Numbered from the stretch's first letter, positions 6,005-13,514 are shown. The stretch: 13,514 nt of DNA from Anaerolineae bacterium (GCA_029933115.1 JAOZOT010000057.1:1-13514); one strand, 5' to 3'. The notes: a model not told the origin generated them from the letters alone. Program-made: numbers and translations.

Positions 6005-8090
6005 CGTTCCGTACCTGTATCTCTTGTAAGAGCACCCGGTTGTCCAGAGTCCGGCCGTCAGTTCCTATAACTTCTAGCCTCTGACCTGATTCCCACCGAT
6101 ACATCCCGACCTCGATCAAATATCTTCCTGGAGCGACCTCAGGGCTGATTAAGACCTCGTATAGATCAACGACGATCTCGCCTAAGCGCCAATGTGTAGT
6201 TGGATGGGTACCTTTGACCGGTAGGCCATCTTTCTGAGCCCTGATGACTCCTCCCTCGTCTATGATATGGACAAAAACCGTGTAGCTGGTTTCCATCGGC
6301 GCAATGGTCTGCCAATACAATGTCAAGCTCAGCAATTCCCCTGGCCTGACGGTCTCCGTGCCAAGGCCATAACCCAGCAGCTTGACCCGGTTGCCCAGAT
6401 TGACCTCCACAGGGTGCTGGATAGGTGGCCGGGCAAAGCGATGGCGAAACAAGTAAACGTCATGCCCCGAGTACATCAATTCGTGGTCGGGGCTAGCTTC
6501 CAAGTCAGCCAAGAGCGCAGGCATCGCCCCATCCCTGGCCCCATCCCAGCGCGGGTTAAGGTCCACCAGCACGTAGTCGGTGCTTTCCCAGAAGTGGGGA
6601 GCGATGTGCAGAATCCGGCGTCGGGTAAAATGGGAGCCGGCGAACGAGGTGGCTGAGAGCGAGGCGTCATCAGGGATGAGCGCCGCGGCCTTACGGATGC
6701 TTTCCGCCCGGGCCTCGTCGTAGGCAAAACGGGCTGGCGGAACGGCCTGCCCAAAGGGCAGAGGGCCCAGCCGGTAGTTAGAGACCAAAGTCGCGCACGC
6801 CAAGGTGATAGGCATTACCTGCCATAGTCTCTTCCCTGAGCGTTGGCCACCTGAGCGCTTGAGCCGGCTTCCGTTTGCTCCGGCTGGGTTTGCAATCGAG
6901 TTGCTAGACAGTCGGGCGGCAGATTTGCATCCCGAGCGAGGCGAAGGACCGGCGAGAGCGCAAGTTATTCCTTCACAGGCCCTGACGACCTTTGGCAGGC
7001 CAAAGATAGCACTGACAAAGACAATGGGCAGGAGCGAGTTGACATGCCAGGCCCGGGGATCAGAGGGCATGTGATAGCCGACGGCCAAAGCGGCCAGGTT
7101 GACCAGGGTGTTCGGTATCATAGCCAGAAGGGTGGGCCATCCGGCCAGCGGGATCAATAGGAGTGGGACAAACAGGTAGAGGATGTAGCGGCCAAAAGCC
7201 TCGAGAGCCTGAGATCCAAACTGAGCTGGCTGTCGGATCACCTCCCGCAGTCCGTCGGCAGCGGTGAAATACCATGGAGTCCCCCCACCTCGGAAATAAG
7301 GGATTATGAGCTGGGTAGATGCTATCAGCCAGAGCGCAGCTAGGCCGGCAACGGCGGCCCAGGTCACACGCTGCCGGCGGTCTTTTTCGGTCACAAGCAT
7401 ACACGCGGCGAAGGTGGCTACAACCAAGGCGTAGGTCTCTACCACTGTCAGAGAGAGGATGAAGAGAGCAATGGCCTGGTAGCGCTGGCCTTTCAACATC
7501 ATCAGGAGCGCCATCAGGAAGAGCGGCGGAAAGAAACAGTCAGGGTGAAACCCAAAGTAGAAGTAGCCGAGGGTAGACCACTGTAAAGATGGGTGCAAGA
7601 GATAGGCAAGGCTGAGGGACAGAGCTATCCCTTCGCGCCGAAGCATATATCGAGCCAGCAAGAATATGATGACTCCGCCGATACCCGTCGCCAGGGCTTG
7701 TAAGAAGAAGAGAGTGTAGGCGCCAGGGAAGAGAGCGTAAATGGGCAGAACTATCATCATGATAAAATAGAGATGTTCGGAGAACAAAGAATTAGTCCTG
7801 AGAGCATTTTGCTGGGAAAAGTCGGGCGGCAGAGCGAAAATGTCATCGCTCTCCCACTGGTAGGTCTTCTGAAAAAAGTCTCCGTGTAAGGTATTATACA
7901 ACGCCTGGTCAAATAGAACCAAATCACGGGTGCCCATGTGAAACCCTTCGTAGAGTCGGACTTGGAGCCAGAAGAACGCAAGGATATAAGCTGTTGTTGC
8001 CATCAAGCAGATAGTGAGCCCTGGTGTCAGCTTCCAGTGCGTAGATTGTCGCAATGCAGACCTATTGACGGTTCTTTCCAACATGGTCAT
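5997..8090 (-). CDS. DUF2079 family GT-C-like membrane protein with one beta-sandwich domain
   Basis: This 697-residue protein, counted from ATG 8090, matches the DUF2079 pattern as I remember it: after the first helix (25-48) comes RDLVLFDQALYNTLHGDFF (55-73), then LFSEHLYFIMMIVLPIYALFP (102-122), and later a DPRAWHVNSLLPIVF stretch (344-358). The family is thought to be GT-C-like glycosyltransferases, but its substrates are uncharacterised. About eleven helices run to residue 438. A soluble region follows, then one beta-sandwich domain (566-695) with KLLGYGL, LTLYWQ, YTVFVHIID, HPTTHW and VGMY. Residues about 380-418 are low-complexity, Arg/Ser/Gly-rich sequence derived from a repeat. The frame can also open at TTG 8096 or ATG 8084; ATG 8090 is a choice without strong Shine-Dalgarno support. 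Its stop overlaps the next gene's GTG. A 219-base gap separates it from the upstream gene. Confidence 0.85.
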   Translation of the reverse strand: MTMLERTVNRSALRQSTHWKLTPGLTICLMATTAYILAFFWLQVRLYEGFHMGTRDLVLFDQALYNTLHGDFFQKTYQWESDDIFALPPDFSQQNALRTNSLFSEHLYFIMMIVLPIYALFPGAYTLFFLQALATGIGGVIIFLLARYMLRREGIALSLSLAYLLHPSLQWSTLGYFYFGFHPDCFFPPLFLMALLMMLKGQRYQAIALFILSLTVVETYALVVATFAACMLVTEKDRRQRVTWAAVAGLAALWLIASTQLIIPYFRGGGTPWYFTAADGLREVIRQPAQFGSQALEAFGRYILYLFVPLLLIPLAGWPTLLAMIPNTLVNLAALAVGYHMPSDPRAWHVNSLLPIVFVSAIFGLPKVVRACEGITCALAGPSPRSGCKSAARLSSNSIANPAGANGSRLKRSGGQRSGKRLWQVMPITLACATLVSNYRLGPLPFGQAVPPARFAYDEARAESIRKAAALIPDDASLSATSFAGSHFTRRRILHIAPHFWESTDYVLVDLNPRWDGARDGAMPALLADLEASPDHELMYSGHDVYLFRHRFARPPIQHPVEVNLGNRVKLLGYGLGTETVRPGELLSLTLYWQTIAPMETSYTVFVHIIDEGGVIRAQKDGLPVKGTHPTTHWRLGEIVVDLYEVLISPEVAPGRYLIEVGMYRWESGQRLEVIGTDGRTLDNRVLLQEIQVRNGE
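6871..6940. repeat. Palindromic repeat element, two degenerate units, inside a reading frame
   Basis: Two decayed copies of the GGATTGCAAATCC core lie 22 bases apart: 6886-6898 (minus strand CGATTGCAAACCC) and 6921-6933 (minus strand GGGATGCAAATCT). Between and around them, GCCGCCCGA and CCGGAGCAA match GCCGCCTGA and CGGGGGCAA of the two-unit copy at 11280-11330, so the whole element aligns. It is translated as GCKSAARLSSNSIANPAGAN in the 5997-8090 gene, in a loop before the last helix. Confidence 0.65.
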
Positions 8091-8309
8091 GGTCAAGTCC
8101 CATTCGCAGTGACAACTTCAGTCGCTCGACCTGGATTTGGCAATCCAAGCCTAAGCGCGGAGTTCCCACAGGTTTGCGCCGAAGCCGCTAGATTTGACAA
8201 TCCAGCGGGAGCGTAATGGGCAATTCAGCGTGTGGTATAGCTTGTTCTGGTGGAGTACCCGTTGAGTAGTTGAGCAAGGGCGCTACATCTGAGGGAGATA
8301 TCGAGGGCG
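8091..8309. other. Intergenic region before the DUF2079 gene
   Basis: This 219-base gap separates the DUF2079 gene from its upstream neighbour. Its main content is a two-unit copy of the palindromic repeat (about 8131-8212). I see no good -35/-10 pair, no tRNA and no hairpin plus T-run on the minus strand. A direct repeat of AGGGCGCTA-like sequence occurs near 8277 and 8304 without evident meaning. A promoter for the 8090-973 operon may lie here, but I cannot point to it. Confidence 0.5.
8131..8212. repeat. Palindromic repeat element, two units, intergenic
   Basis: Unit one is TGGATT-TGGC-AATCCA (8132-8147). Unit two, at 8185-8208, has 10-bp arms CCGCTAGATT and AATCCAGCGG with one A-C mismatch and a TGAC loop, followed by GAGCG. 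The trailing GCGGGAGCG also follows the copy at 5438-5456. Of the four loci with this element, this is the only one outside a gene. Confidence 0.7.
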
Positions 8310-10499
8310 CTATTCAACAACGACTACTTTCCCTAGAATAACAGCGTTTTCGCCGCTGGTATCATTTTGAACGGGCAGGCGTTCCATGGTTTGTGCCAGA
8401 TACATGCCAGCCTTCAGCTCGTATTGCCCTGGCGGCAAATCCTCTGGTATAAGTAACTCCAAGTCCTCCTTCATCATTTCAGTTGGGTGCCAGGTGGAGG
8501 TGGGATAGGTGCTATCTTGGGGTTGATGATCTCGTTGGGCGACTAATTGGTCTGCCTCATTTCGCAGGTGAAGAAAAACTGAATAATCCTGCTCGAGTTT
8601 GGTTAAGGCTTGCCAGTATAGAGTTACTGTCAAGGATTGAGCTGGCCTGACCTCTTCTCTGTCAATGTCATATCCCACCAGAACTATCTTGTCAGCTAAT
8701 GTAGCAAGCAATGAGTGCTGTGGAGTAACTTCTCTCTGGCCATAGGGAGGAAGGGCCTTGACCCAATAGCTTGGGAAAGTCACTCTGTATAATAGCCAGT
8801 CAACCCAATCACCCACTTCGGTAAAGGACTTGACTAAGGTGTAATGGCCTGAATCCAGATCCACGGCTTGGCTTAGATGGTGGCTGGAATGAGCGTGAAG
8901 GATAATATAGTCGACATGGTGTTTCTTCAGGTATGGTTCAAGATCGTTTTGCTTGATGTAGTCAATAACTTCAGGATCTATTATCCCTGCCAAATCAACG
9001 ATGGTTCTGTCGGAGAAATAGGCCAGCCGGCCATGGTGAGCCCCGGCGACAATCGCCCCTTCTGGAGTGTTGGCCCTTATCCAGTCCACAGGCTGCCACA
9101 ACTCGTTGAGTCTTTGTTGTTCCAATTTTGCGAATAGGTCCAGATTCCTTGTAGCGCGTAGATGACTTATCAAGTCTACGTATTTCGTATACGAGAAGGT
9201 GATCAAAGACATAAGGAGCAAACTATACACGATCAGGTTACCCTTTGTGTGGGAGGGAGGAACGTGCCGACCAAGCAAACCACATGTCCCAGCTAGAAAA
9301 GACCCTATGATGATTGACAGTAGCAGCGAGGTAAACACTATATAGCGCAGGCCGTGTACATCTGGAAAGTACCATTGATAACAAGTCAAAAGCCCGAAAA
9401 AGAGCCAGAAATACATCAGGAATGGAGCGATTCGTTGCCAGTCGTTGCCCTTTCGCATGACGACCCAAATCATGGCTAAGAGGGCAATGACAAATGAGCC
9501 CAGCGTGATGTCATAGAGTCTAGCCAATTCCAAGACATTATGCAGAATCTTATCTAAGTATCCCCAAAGCCCTAACTCGGTGAGGGGGTACTCTCTATGG
9601 GCGAGAAAGTATCTACCAGTCTGATTGGTGGCCAGAAGAGATCTGCCAGCATGGTAATTCCAGACTAGCATCGGTAGGGTACACAGGGCCATCATTGAAC
9701 CAAAGAGGATCAGTCTTTTCCACTCAGTGACCTTCACGTGTTTAGGGATAAGGGATAGGTACCTATTAGGCTTGTTGGAGGGTGACCCCATGAATTTTCT
9801 GCCTTTTCGCACGATATCGTCCTGGCGGAGAATATGAAAGAACTCGTAGGCAAACACGCAAATTCCAGCAAATACCCCATCCACTCGAACGAGATTGAGT
9901 AACCCTAGCAGTGAGCCTAGCAATCCCCAGTGTGTCAAAGAGCTTCTATCGTTCATCGAGACATAGAGGTATAGGCACAGAAGACCGAGGAAGGCAAACA
10001 GGTAGGTCTCCATGCCATTCATGGAGTTAAAGAATAACGATGCACTGAGCAGGCTGAGGAAGAAAGCAAAGTAGGCCGAGACCCGGTTATAGAGTTGGAG
10101 GGTAATGCCAAATACAAGTATGGAACACAGAGTTGATAGTACAGCGCTTTCGATAACCGTTAGCTTGGCTGCTGAGACTTTGTCCAAGACAATATGATTC
10201 AATGATGTGAGCAGTGGCCAGGCTAAAGGCGCTCCTGAGGTGGGGGAAATGCCATTGAAGGAAAAGCCCTTCCCTTGGGCCAGGTTGCGTGCTATCTGCA
10301 TGAGGATCAAACTGTCATCAATCATATACGGGGTCATAGCCAATTGTCTAAGACTGGTTTTCACGATAAAAGTCGTCTTGGCTGCAAAACATGCAAAGCT
10401 CAGAGTGAACACGATAACTCTGTCCATTAGGCTGGTGTTTTTTAGGAAGCTAGGAAGGTTGATACTTCTATAATTGGCCGATACAAGTTGATCGCTCAT
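8310..10499 (-). CDS. GT-C glycosyltransferase with DD first-loop motif and one beta-sandwich domain
   Basis: This 729-residue membrane protein, counted from ATG 10499, has a first helix at about 28-46 and then PYMIDDSLILMQIARNLAQG (57-76), GFSFNG and PTSGAPLAWPLL. This is the DD-x-x-RxARNL-x-G-x-G-x-x-FN-x-G-x-P-L-W layout of a GT-C subgroup related to arabinosyl- and mannosyltransferases; D61 and D62 are the likely catalytic pair. About eleven more helices follow, the last near 420-439. A soluble part (455-590) contains DLAGIIDPEVIDYI, a motif I associate with this subgroup. The C-terminal beta-sandwich (601-727) has VLVGYDI, VTLYWQAL, YSVFLHL, YPTSTW and AGMYLAQTMERL. ATG 10499 has AGAGG four bases upstream and is preferred over the in-frame GTG at 10511. 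Base composition is somewhat more AT-rich than in the 973-8090 genes. Confidence 0.86.
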   Translation of the reverse strand: MSDQLVSANYRSINLPSFLKNTSLMDRVIVFTLSFACFAAKTTFIVKTSLRQLAMTPYMIDDSLILMQIARNLAQGKGFSFNGISPTSGAPLAWPLLTSLNHIVLDKVSAAKLTVIESAVLSTLCSILVFGITLQLYNRVSAYFAFFLSLLSASLFFNSMNGMETYLFAFLGLLCLYLYVSMNDRSSLTHWGLLGSLLGLLNLVRVDGVFAGICVFAYEFFHILRQDDIVRKGRKFMGSPSNKPNRYLSLIPKHVKVTEWKRLILFGSMMALCTLPMLVWNYHAGRSLLATNQTGRYFLAHREYPLTELGLWGYLDKILHNVLELARLYDITLGSFVIALLAMIWVVMRKGNDWQRIAPFLMYFWLFFGLLTCYQWYFPDVHGLRYIVFTSLLLSIIIGSFLAGTCGLLGRHVPPSHTKGNLIVYSLLLMSLITFSYTKYVDLISHLRATRNLDLFAKLEQQRLNELWQPVDWIRANTPEGAIVAGAHHGRLAYFSDRTIVDLAGIIDPEVIDYIKQNDLEPYLKKHHVDYIILHAHSSHHLSQAVDLDSGHYTLVKSFTEVGDWVDWLLYRVTFPSYWVKALPPYGQREVTPQHSLLATLADKIVLVGYDIDREEVRPAQSLTVTLYWQALTKLEQDYSVFLHLRNEADQLVAQRDHQPQDSTYPTSTWHPTEMMKEDLELLIPEDLPPGQYELKAGMYLAQTMERLPVQNDTSGENAVILGKVVVVE

Positions 10500-10581
10500 C
10501 AGTCCTCTCACTTTAGATCACCATCTGCTGAGCAGGGCTTTGCCCTTTTCAAAATATGCAGCACTGATGACCAGCGAGCTC

Positions 10582-12471
10582 TCATGGTATCCTGAAGACA
10601 AAGATCGAATACCCAATCACGGCCTCGGGCTCTCGTTCCTTCAGCCAGTCGAAGATGTGTGGATCGTCCAAGTACACCCCTTGCAAATGGGTCGCACTTA
10701 CAGCAAAGACGCCCGCCCGATTCTGGAAGCCCGGTTCAACGGGGCACTTGTCTTTGGACAATATCCCGAAGCTGGGCAGACAGGTGTACTTGATGCCATA
10801 GTAGGCCGGATCGGCCGTACCAAAGTAGCTCAACTCGACTCGATCAATGCCCTTATTCTTGAGGTAGTTCCCCAATCCTTTGAGGTCCTGCCCCCAGTCT
10901 AGGTTTGAATCAACCAGATACTTGTAGCCGTTCTCCGGCCCGCCCACCAACTCGTTGAAATAAGCCAAGTAGTGCGGGTAGATGCGCAGGGTACCCACCA
11001 ACTGCCAGGCACAGAGGATGGATACCAGCCCGACGATCACAGTCCGCCGAGCGTAGAGACCCCCGAAGGTTCGGGAGATTTCGGAAGTCTGTATGATCTG
11101 CCCGGCGAAGGCGAACAGGAAAGGTAACGCGGGCAGTATGTGGCGATAGCCGAGGTTAAATCCGCTCAGCGAGTTGACGCCAAACCAGACCAGTGGAGGC
11201 ACGATAAGGAAAGCCTCTCGTTGCCAGAAGCTCATCCTCCGCACCACGGCCGGTATGGTCTCTGTTTTCTGTATCGCTCGCGGCGGATTGCAAATCCGCC
11301 GCCTGAGCCGTTGGACCGCAAATCCAACGGGGGCAACCGCGGAGAATAGGATGGCTGTTACAGTTAGCAGAACTAAGAGAGGGATAGGCGTCTTGATGAG
11401 GAAGGCGATCAGGAAGTAGTACCACCATCCTTCTGTGGACAACTCCCCCATCAGGAAAGCCGGGCGACCGGCCTCAGTATGGGTGTACTTGACGGCCAAT
11501 CCGTAGAAATATTTGGGAGCTGGAACCGGCAACTCTCGAAACAAATAGTTGACGGTAGATTCCCATTTGCTCCCTTCCAACTGCTTGTCCAGCCAGCTCA
11601 GTTTCCTTGTCTCTGTCAGTACTGTCCCCACTGCAAAGCGATAGTCGGCCCACACCAAGGCAAAGCCGATGAGGAAAATGATGAGGAGGATAGCTGCCAG
11701 TGTGTAGGCTCTGAGCAGCCCAGGGCGTTGGGCAAGCAGCCTCGACCCGGGCAGTGGGAACGGTGCATGTATTTCACATCCCGAGAGGAACCAAAGTGTG
11801 GCTAGCAGCATCAAAATGGGAGCCAGAAGCACAGCCGAAAATTTGGAGACCTGGGCCACCCCGAAGGTCAGACCAGCCCAGGTGACATTGGCCCAACTGG
11901 GACTTGATAACAGCTTCCAGAAACGATAGACGGCAATGAAGCTGAAGCAGGTGACGGCCAGATCATTGGTAGCCAACCGGCCATGGGCCAGGATGTTGGG
12001 GTCGAAAGCGCAAAGGAAGAGAGCCAGCAGGCCTGCTTCTGGATGCCGGTAGAGTGCCTGTCCCCAGGAGAAGACAGCCCATCCCAACAGCATGGTCAAC
12101 AGTACAACAGGCAACCGCCCCCACAGCAGGATGGTGTCTGCGTCTCGGGCGTTGCGATACACAAATCGGTTTCCGAAACGGATCAGGCTCTTCTGGCTGG
12201 CCTCATCCCTCGGCAATGGCAGTTTGAGGAAGAGCAAAGGTAAAGCAGCAATCTGATCGGCCAGAGGCGGGTGGTCGAGATGCTGCCGAAATACCCCGGT
12301 CACTAAATATTCATAGGCCGAGGAGAGATGGCTGGCCTCGTCGAAAGTGGCCGACTTCTGTACCAGGCTGGGCACCGCTTGGATAGGGATGGCGGCCAGA
12401 AGCACTATTACAATAATGGTGAGCAGTACCGACTTGCGCCTCTGCTGTTTGGTTGGTGAGGTGCCGGCCAT
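10582..12471 (-). CDS. GT39 (PMT/ArnT-like) glycosyltransferase, no beta-sandwich tail
   Basis: This 629-residue membrane protein shows a well-known bacterial GT39 pattern. After helix 1 (14-33) comes SATFDEASHLSSAYEYLVTG (40-59), with D44 and E45 as the acidic pair, then HLDHPPLADQIAALPLLFL (64-82), the usual HPPL segment. Later come ATNDLAV (167-173), STEGWWYYFLIAFLIKTPIP (345-364), FNLGYRHILPALPF (438-451) and IYPHYLAYFN...SNLDWGQDL (497-530), all typical of the group. About ten helices are visible. The protein should move a sugar from a polyprenyl-phosphate donor to an unknown acceptor. Unlike its four downstream relatives it ends without a beta-sandwich domain. AAGGGG seven bases before ATG 12471 supports the start. 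Residues about 388-400 are repeat-derived. A gap of about 80 bases separates it from the next gene and 119 bases from the previous one. Confidence 0.9.
   Translation of the reverse strand: MAGTSPTKQQRRKSVLLTIIVIVLLAAIPIQAVPSLVQKSATFDEASHLSSAYEYLVTGVFRQHLDHPPLADQIAALPLLFLKLPLPRDEASQKSLIRFGNRFVYRNARDADTILLWGRLPVVLLTMLLGWAVFSWGQALYRHPEAGLLALFLCAFDPNILAHGRLATNDLAVTCFSFIAVYRFWKLLSSPSWANVTWAGLTFGVAQVSKFSAVLLAPILMLLATLWFLSGCEIHAPFPLPGSRLLAQRPGLLRAYTLAAILLIIFLIGFALVWADYRFAVGTVLTETRKLSWLDKQLEGSKWESTVNYLFRELPVPAPKYFYGLAVKYTHTEAGRPAFLMGELSTEGWWYYFLIAFLIKTPIPLLVLLTVTAILFSAVAPVGFAVQRLRRRICNPPRAIQKTETIPAVVRRMSFWQREAFLIVPPLVWFGVNSLSGFNLGYRHILPALPFLFAFAGQIIQTSEISRTFGGLYARRTVIVGLVSILCAWQLVGTLRIYPHYLAYFNELVGGPENGYKYLVDSNLDWGQDLKGLGNYLKNKGIDRVELSYFGTADPAYYGIKYTCLPSFGILSKDKCPVEPGFQNRAGVFAVSATHLQGVYLDDPHIFDWLKEREPEAVIGYSIFVFRIP
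11280..11330. repeat. Palindromic repeat element, two units, inside a reading frame
   Basis: Unit one (11280-11302) has perfect 10-bp arms, GCGGCGGATT and AATCCGCCGC, around GCA. After CTGAG, unit two (11308-11330) has perfect 8-bp arms, CCGTTGGA and TCCAACGG, around a 7-base loop. It lies in the 10582-12471 gene and is read on the minus strand as RLRRRICNPPRA, in a hydrophilic loop between helices. This is the best preserved two-unit copy in the window. Confidence 0.78.
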
Positions 12472-12590
12472 TCTATCGCCCCTTGCTTATTTGGATTCTT
12501 CTGCCCAGCAGGGTGGTTTGGTCAATGCTGTTTTGAGTCGCTACCAGCGTTTGCGCTTTTTATCACAGCAGTTGTAGGCGGGACAGCCTT
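12472..12590. other. Intergenic region between acyltransferase and GT39 genes
   Basis: This gap holds the ribosome binding site AAGGGG (12479-12484) of the downstream GT39 gene. I see no hairpin with a following T-run in the minus direction that would end the acyltransferase transcript. A change from AT-rich to GC-richer sequence happens around its right end. Confidence 0.5.
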
Positions 12591-13514
12591 CTATGCACCT
12601 ATAACGTAAAATGTTTTGGATTTGAACACTAGCTTGGCCATATAGTATAAACACAGAGGGCCGATGACAGAAAGGATAAAACTTATCAAGCCAAACCCAA
12701 AAGGCAACTCTATCGCCGAGATACGCGCAAAATCTCTCAGTGCATAGACAAAAAAAATGTGAGAAAGATACACGAAATAGCTTATTTTGCTGATGAAGTG
12801 AACTGCTTTACTTCTGATGTCGAAGGTGAGCAAAAACAAGATTGTAGTCAATGAATAAATGGTTCCTATTACCGAATCATATCCACCTATGTTGCTAATT
12901 CGTATAAAATGCAGAAGGCTGTAGAAAGCAAGAATCGAGGCCCAAACGATTCTGATCAGAATCTTGTTCTCAAGAACTCTCCTCTCCAGCTTAACTGAGC
13001 GATAATAGATTCCAAAGAGATAATAGGGGGACCATATTAATAACGTGCGAAGATAATAGTAATCTTTCCATTTATCTTTTATATCGAAAAAATCACAGAG
13101 CTGTCTGAAATAGGTAGCATGTAATATATTGATGATTAAGGATACAAGGAGGAGAGATGCGATATGTTTTTCCAGGATTCCCCATTTATCCAGGGCAAAA
13201 ATAATTATATACAAGCATATTATTACAAAGACAAAGAAATATATATTAAAGACTCCTCCTGTGAGGATTCTTAACAAAGTATCATATATATTACCAATGA
13301 GACCGAAGCTTGCTTTATAGATTAGGGCAAGCGTTGAGAAGAATAAATAGGGATATAGCACTCTTTTTATTCTATGCTGTAGGTAGGAAATATCTTGATT
13401 CGTCTGGAATAAGACCCCTGATACGAACAAGAAGATGGCAATGCAGGGTCTTGCTACCAGGGCGAACCATCCTCCTATAAGGCTTTCAATTTCTGAATGG
13501 GCATATCTGTCTGC
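12591..13514 (-). CDS. Acyltransferase-3 family membrane protein (5' end beyond right edge)
   Basis: The frame is open from the right edge to TAG at 12591-12593, giving 307 visible residues; the true start is outside the window. The visible part begins with GGWFALVARPCIAIFLFVSGVLF, the second-helix pattern of acyltransferase-3 proteins (FFFLSG-type), followed by RIKRVLYPYLFFS. About eight more hydrophobic helices follow, and near the C-terminus comes the family-like ISKISYFVYLSHIFFVYALR. Members of this family put acyl groups, often O-acetyl, on sugars of surface polysaccharides and lipids. The N-terminal conserved histidine region would lie outside the window. The gene is markedly AT-rich, with many AT-only stretches, compared with the rest of the window, which hints at separate acquisition. 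Its place upstream of five glycosyltransferases fits a surface-glycan role. Confidence 0.85.
   Translation of the reverse strand, partial: ADRYAHSEIESLIGGWFALVARPCIAIFLFVSGVLFQTNQDISYLQHRIKRVLYPYLFFSTLALIYKASFGLIGNIYDTLLRILTGGVFNIYFFVFVIICLYIIIFALDKWGILEKHIASLLLVSLIINILHATYFRQLCDFFDIKDKWKDYYYLRTLLIWSPYYLFGIYYRSVKLERRVLENKILIRIVWASILAFYSLLHFIRISNIGGYDSVIGTIYSLTTILFLLTFDIRSKAVHFISKISYFVYLSHIFFVYALRDFARISAIELPFGFGLISFILSVIGPLCLYYMAKLVFKSKTFYVIGA

Noticed and set aside
10534..10550. Hairpin AGGGC-TTT-GCCCT followed by TTTC as a terminator
   Set aside because: The T-run is on the plus strand, where no gene ends; on the minus strand no T-run follows the stem, and the stem is only 5 bp.
10540..10902. 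Plus-strand open frame of 120 codons
   Set aside because: It is antisense to the conserved C-terminal part of the GT39 gene and has no ribosome binding site or family resemblance.
5431..11330. CRISPR array interpretation of the repeated palindromes
   Set aside because: The copies are kilobases apart, partly inside genes and unequal in sequence, with no regular spacers.
12520..12525. TTGACC as a -35 box for the GT39 gene
   Set aside because: No acceptable -10 sequence is found at 16-18 bases; the best candidate is AAGAAT at 19 bases.
12546..12561. Short hairpin AGCG-TTTG-CGCT followed by TTTTT
   Set aside because: It has a 4-bp stem and faces the plus strand, where no gene precedes it.

Overview
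The window looks like chromosomal DNA of an uncultured environmental bacterium, most likely Chloroflexota (Anaerolineae or Caldilineae type). This is an inference from gene content: a run of large multi-membrane-span GT-C glycosyltransferases with C-terminal beta-sandwich tails, a DUF2079 protein, a TPR plus zinc-ribbon protein, and short dispersed repeats inside reading frames. No rRNA, tRNA or taxonomic marker gene is present, so the assignment is moderate at best.

All eight genes lie on the minus strand, so transcription runs from high to low coordinates. In that order they are: an acyltransferase-3 membrane protein cut by the right edge (12591-13514); an ArnT/PMT-like GT39 enzyme (10582-12471); a GT-C enzyme with a DD first-loop motif and one tail domain (8310-10499); a DUF2079 protein with one tail domain (5997-8090); a GT-C enzyme with two tail domains (3368-6004); a second GT-C enzyme with two tail domains (973-3348); a small TPR/zinc-ribbon protein (373-828); and a gene cut by the left edge, weakly suggestive of an archaemetzincin-like protein (1-368). 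The 8090-973 trio is tightly packed (an 8-base overlap, then a 17-base gap) and is probably one operon. The last two genes (4 bases apart) form a second small unit behind a 144-base gap holding three hairpins.

Five consecutive membrane enzymes share the GT-C plan: an acidic D/E residue in the first extracytoplasmic loop, about ten or more membrane helices, then a soluble part. Enzymes of this plan transfer sugars from polyprenyl-phosphate donors on the outer face of the membrane. With the acyltransferase, the locus plausibly builds or decorates a surface glycan, glycolipid or glycoprotein. No nucleotide-sugar, flippase or polymerase genes are visible, so substrate and product are unknown. Four of the five enzymes carry one or two copies of the same roughly 125-residue beta-sandwich domain, although their catalytic halves are not closely alike.

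Two features stand out. First, a palindromic repeat with core GGATTGCAAATCC or a close variant occurs at four places; three are inside reading frames, where it is translated without stops as a hydrophilic insert, and one is intergenic. A different short repeat (translated LSLSKG) sits inside a fourth enzyme gene. Second, the tails of the two double-tailed enzymes are recent paralogues at the DNA level (42 of 45 bases identical in one stretch), which suggests tail duplication or gene conversion. The acyltransferase gene is visibly more AT-rich than its neighbours.
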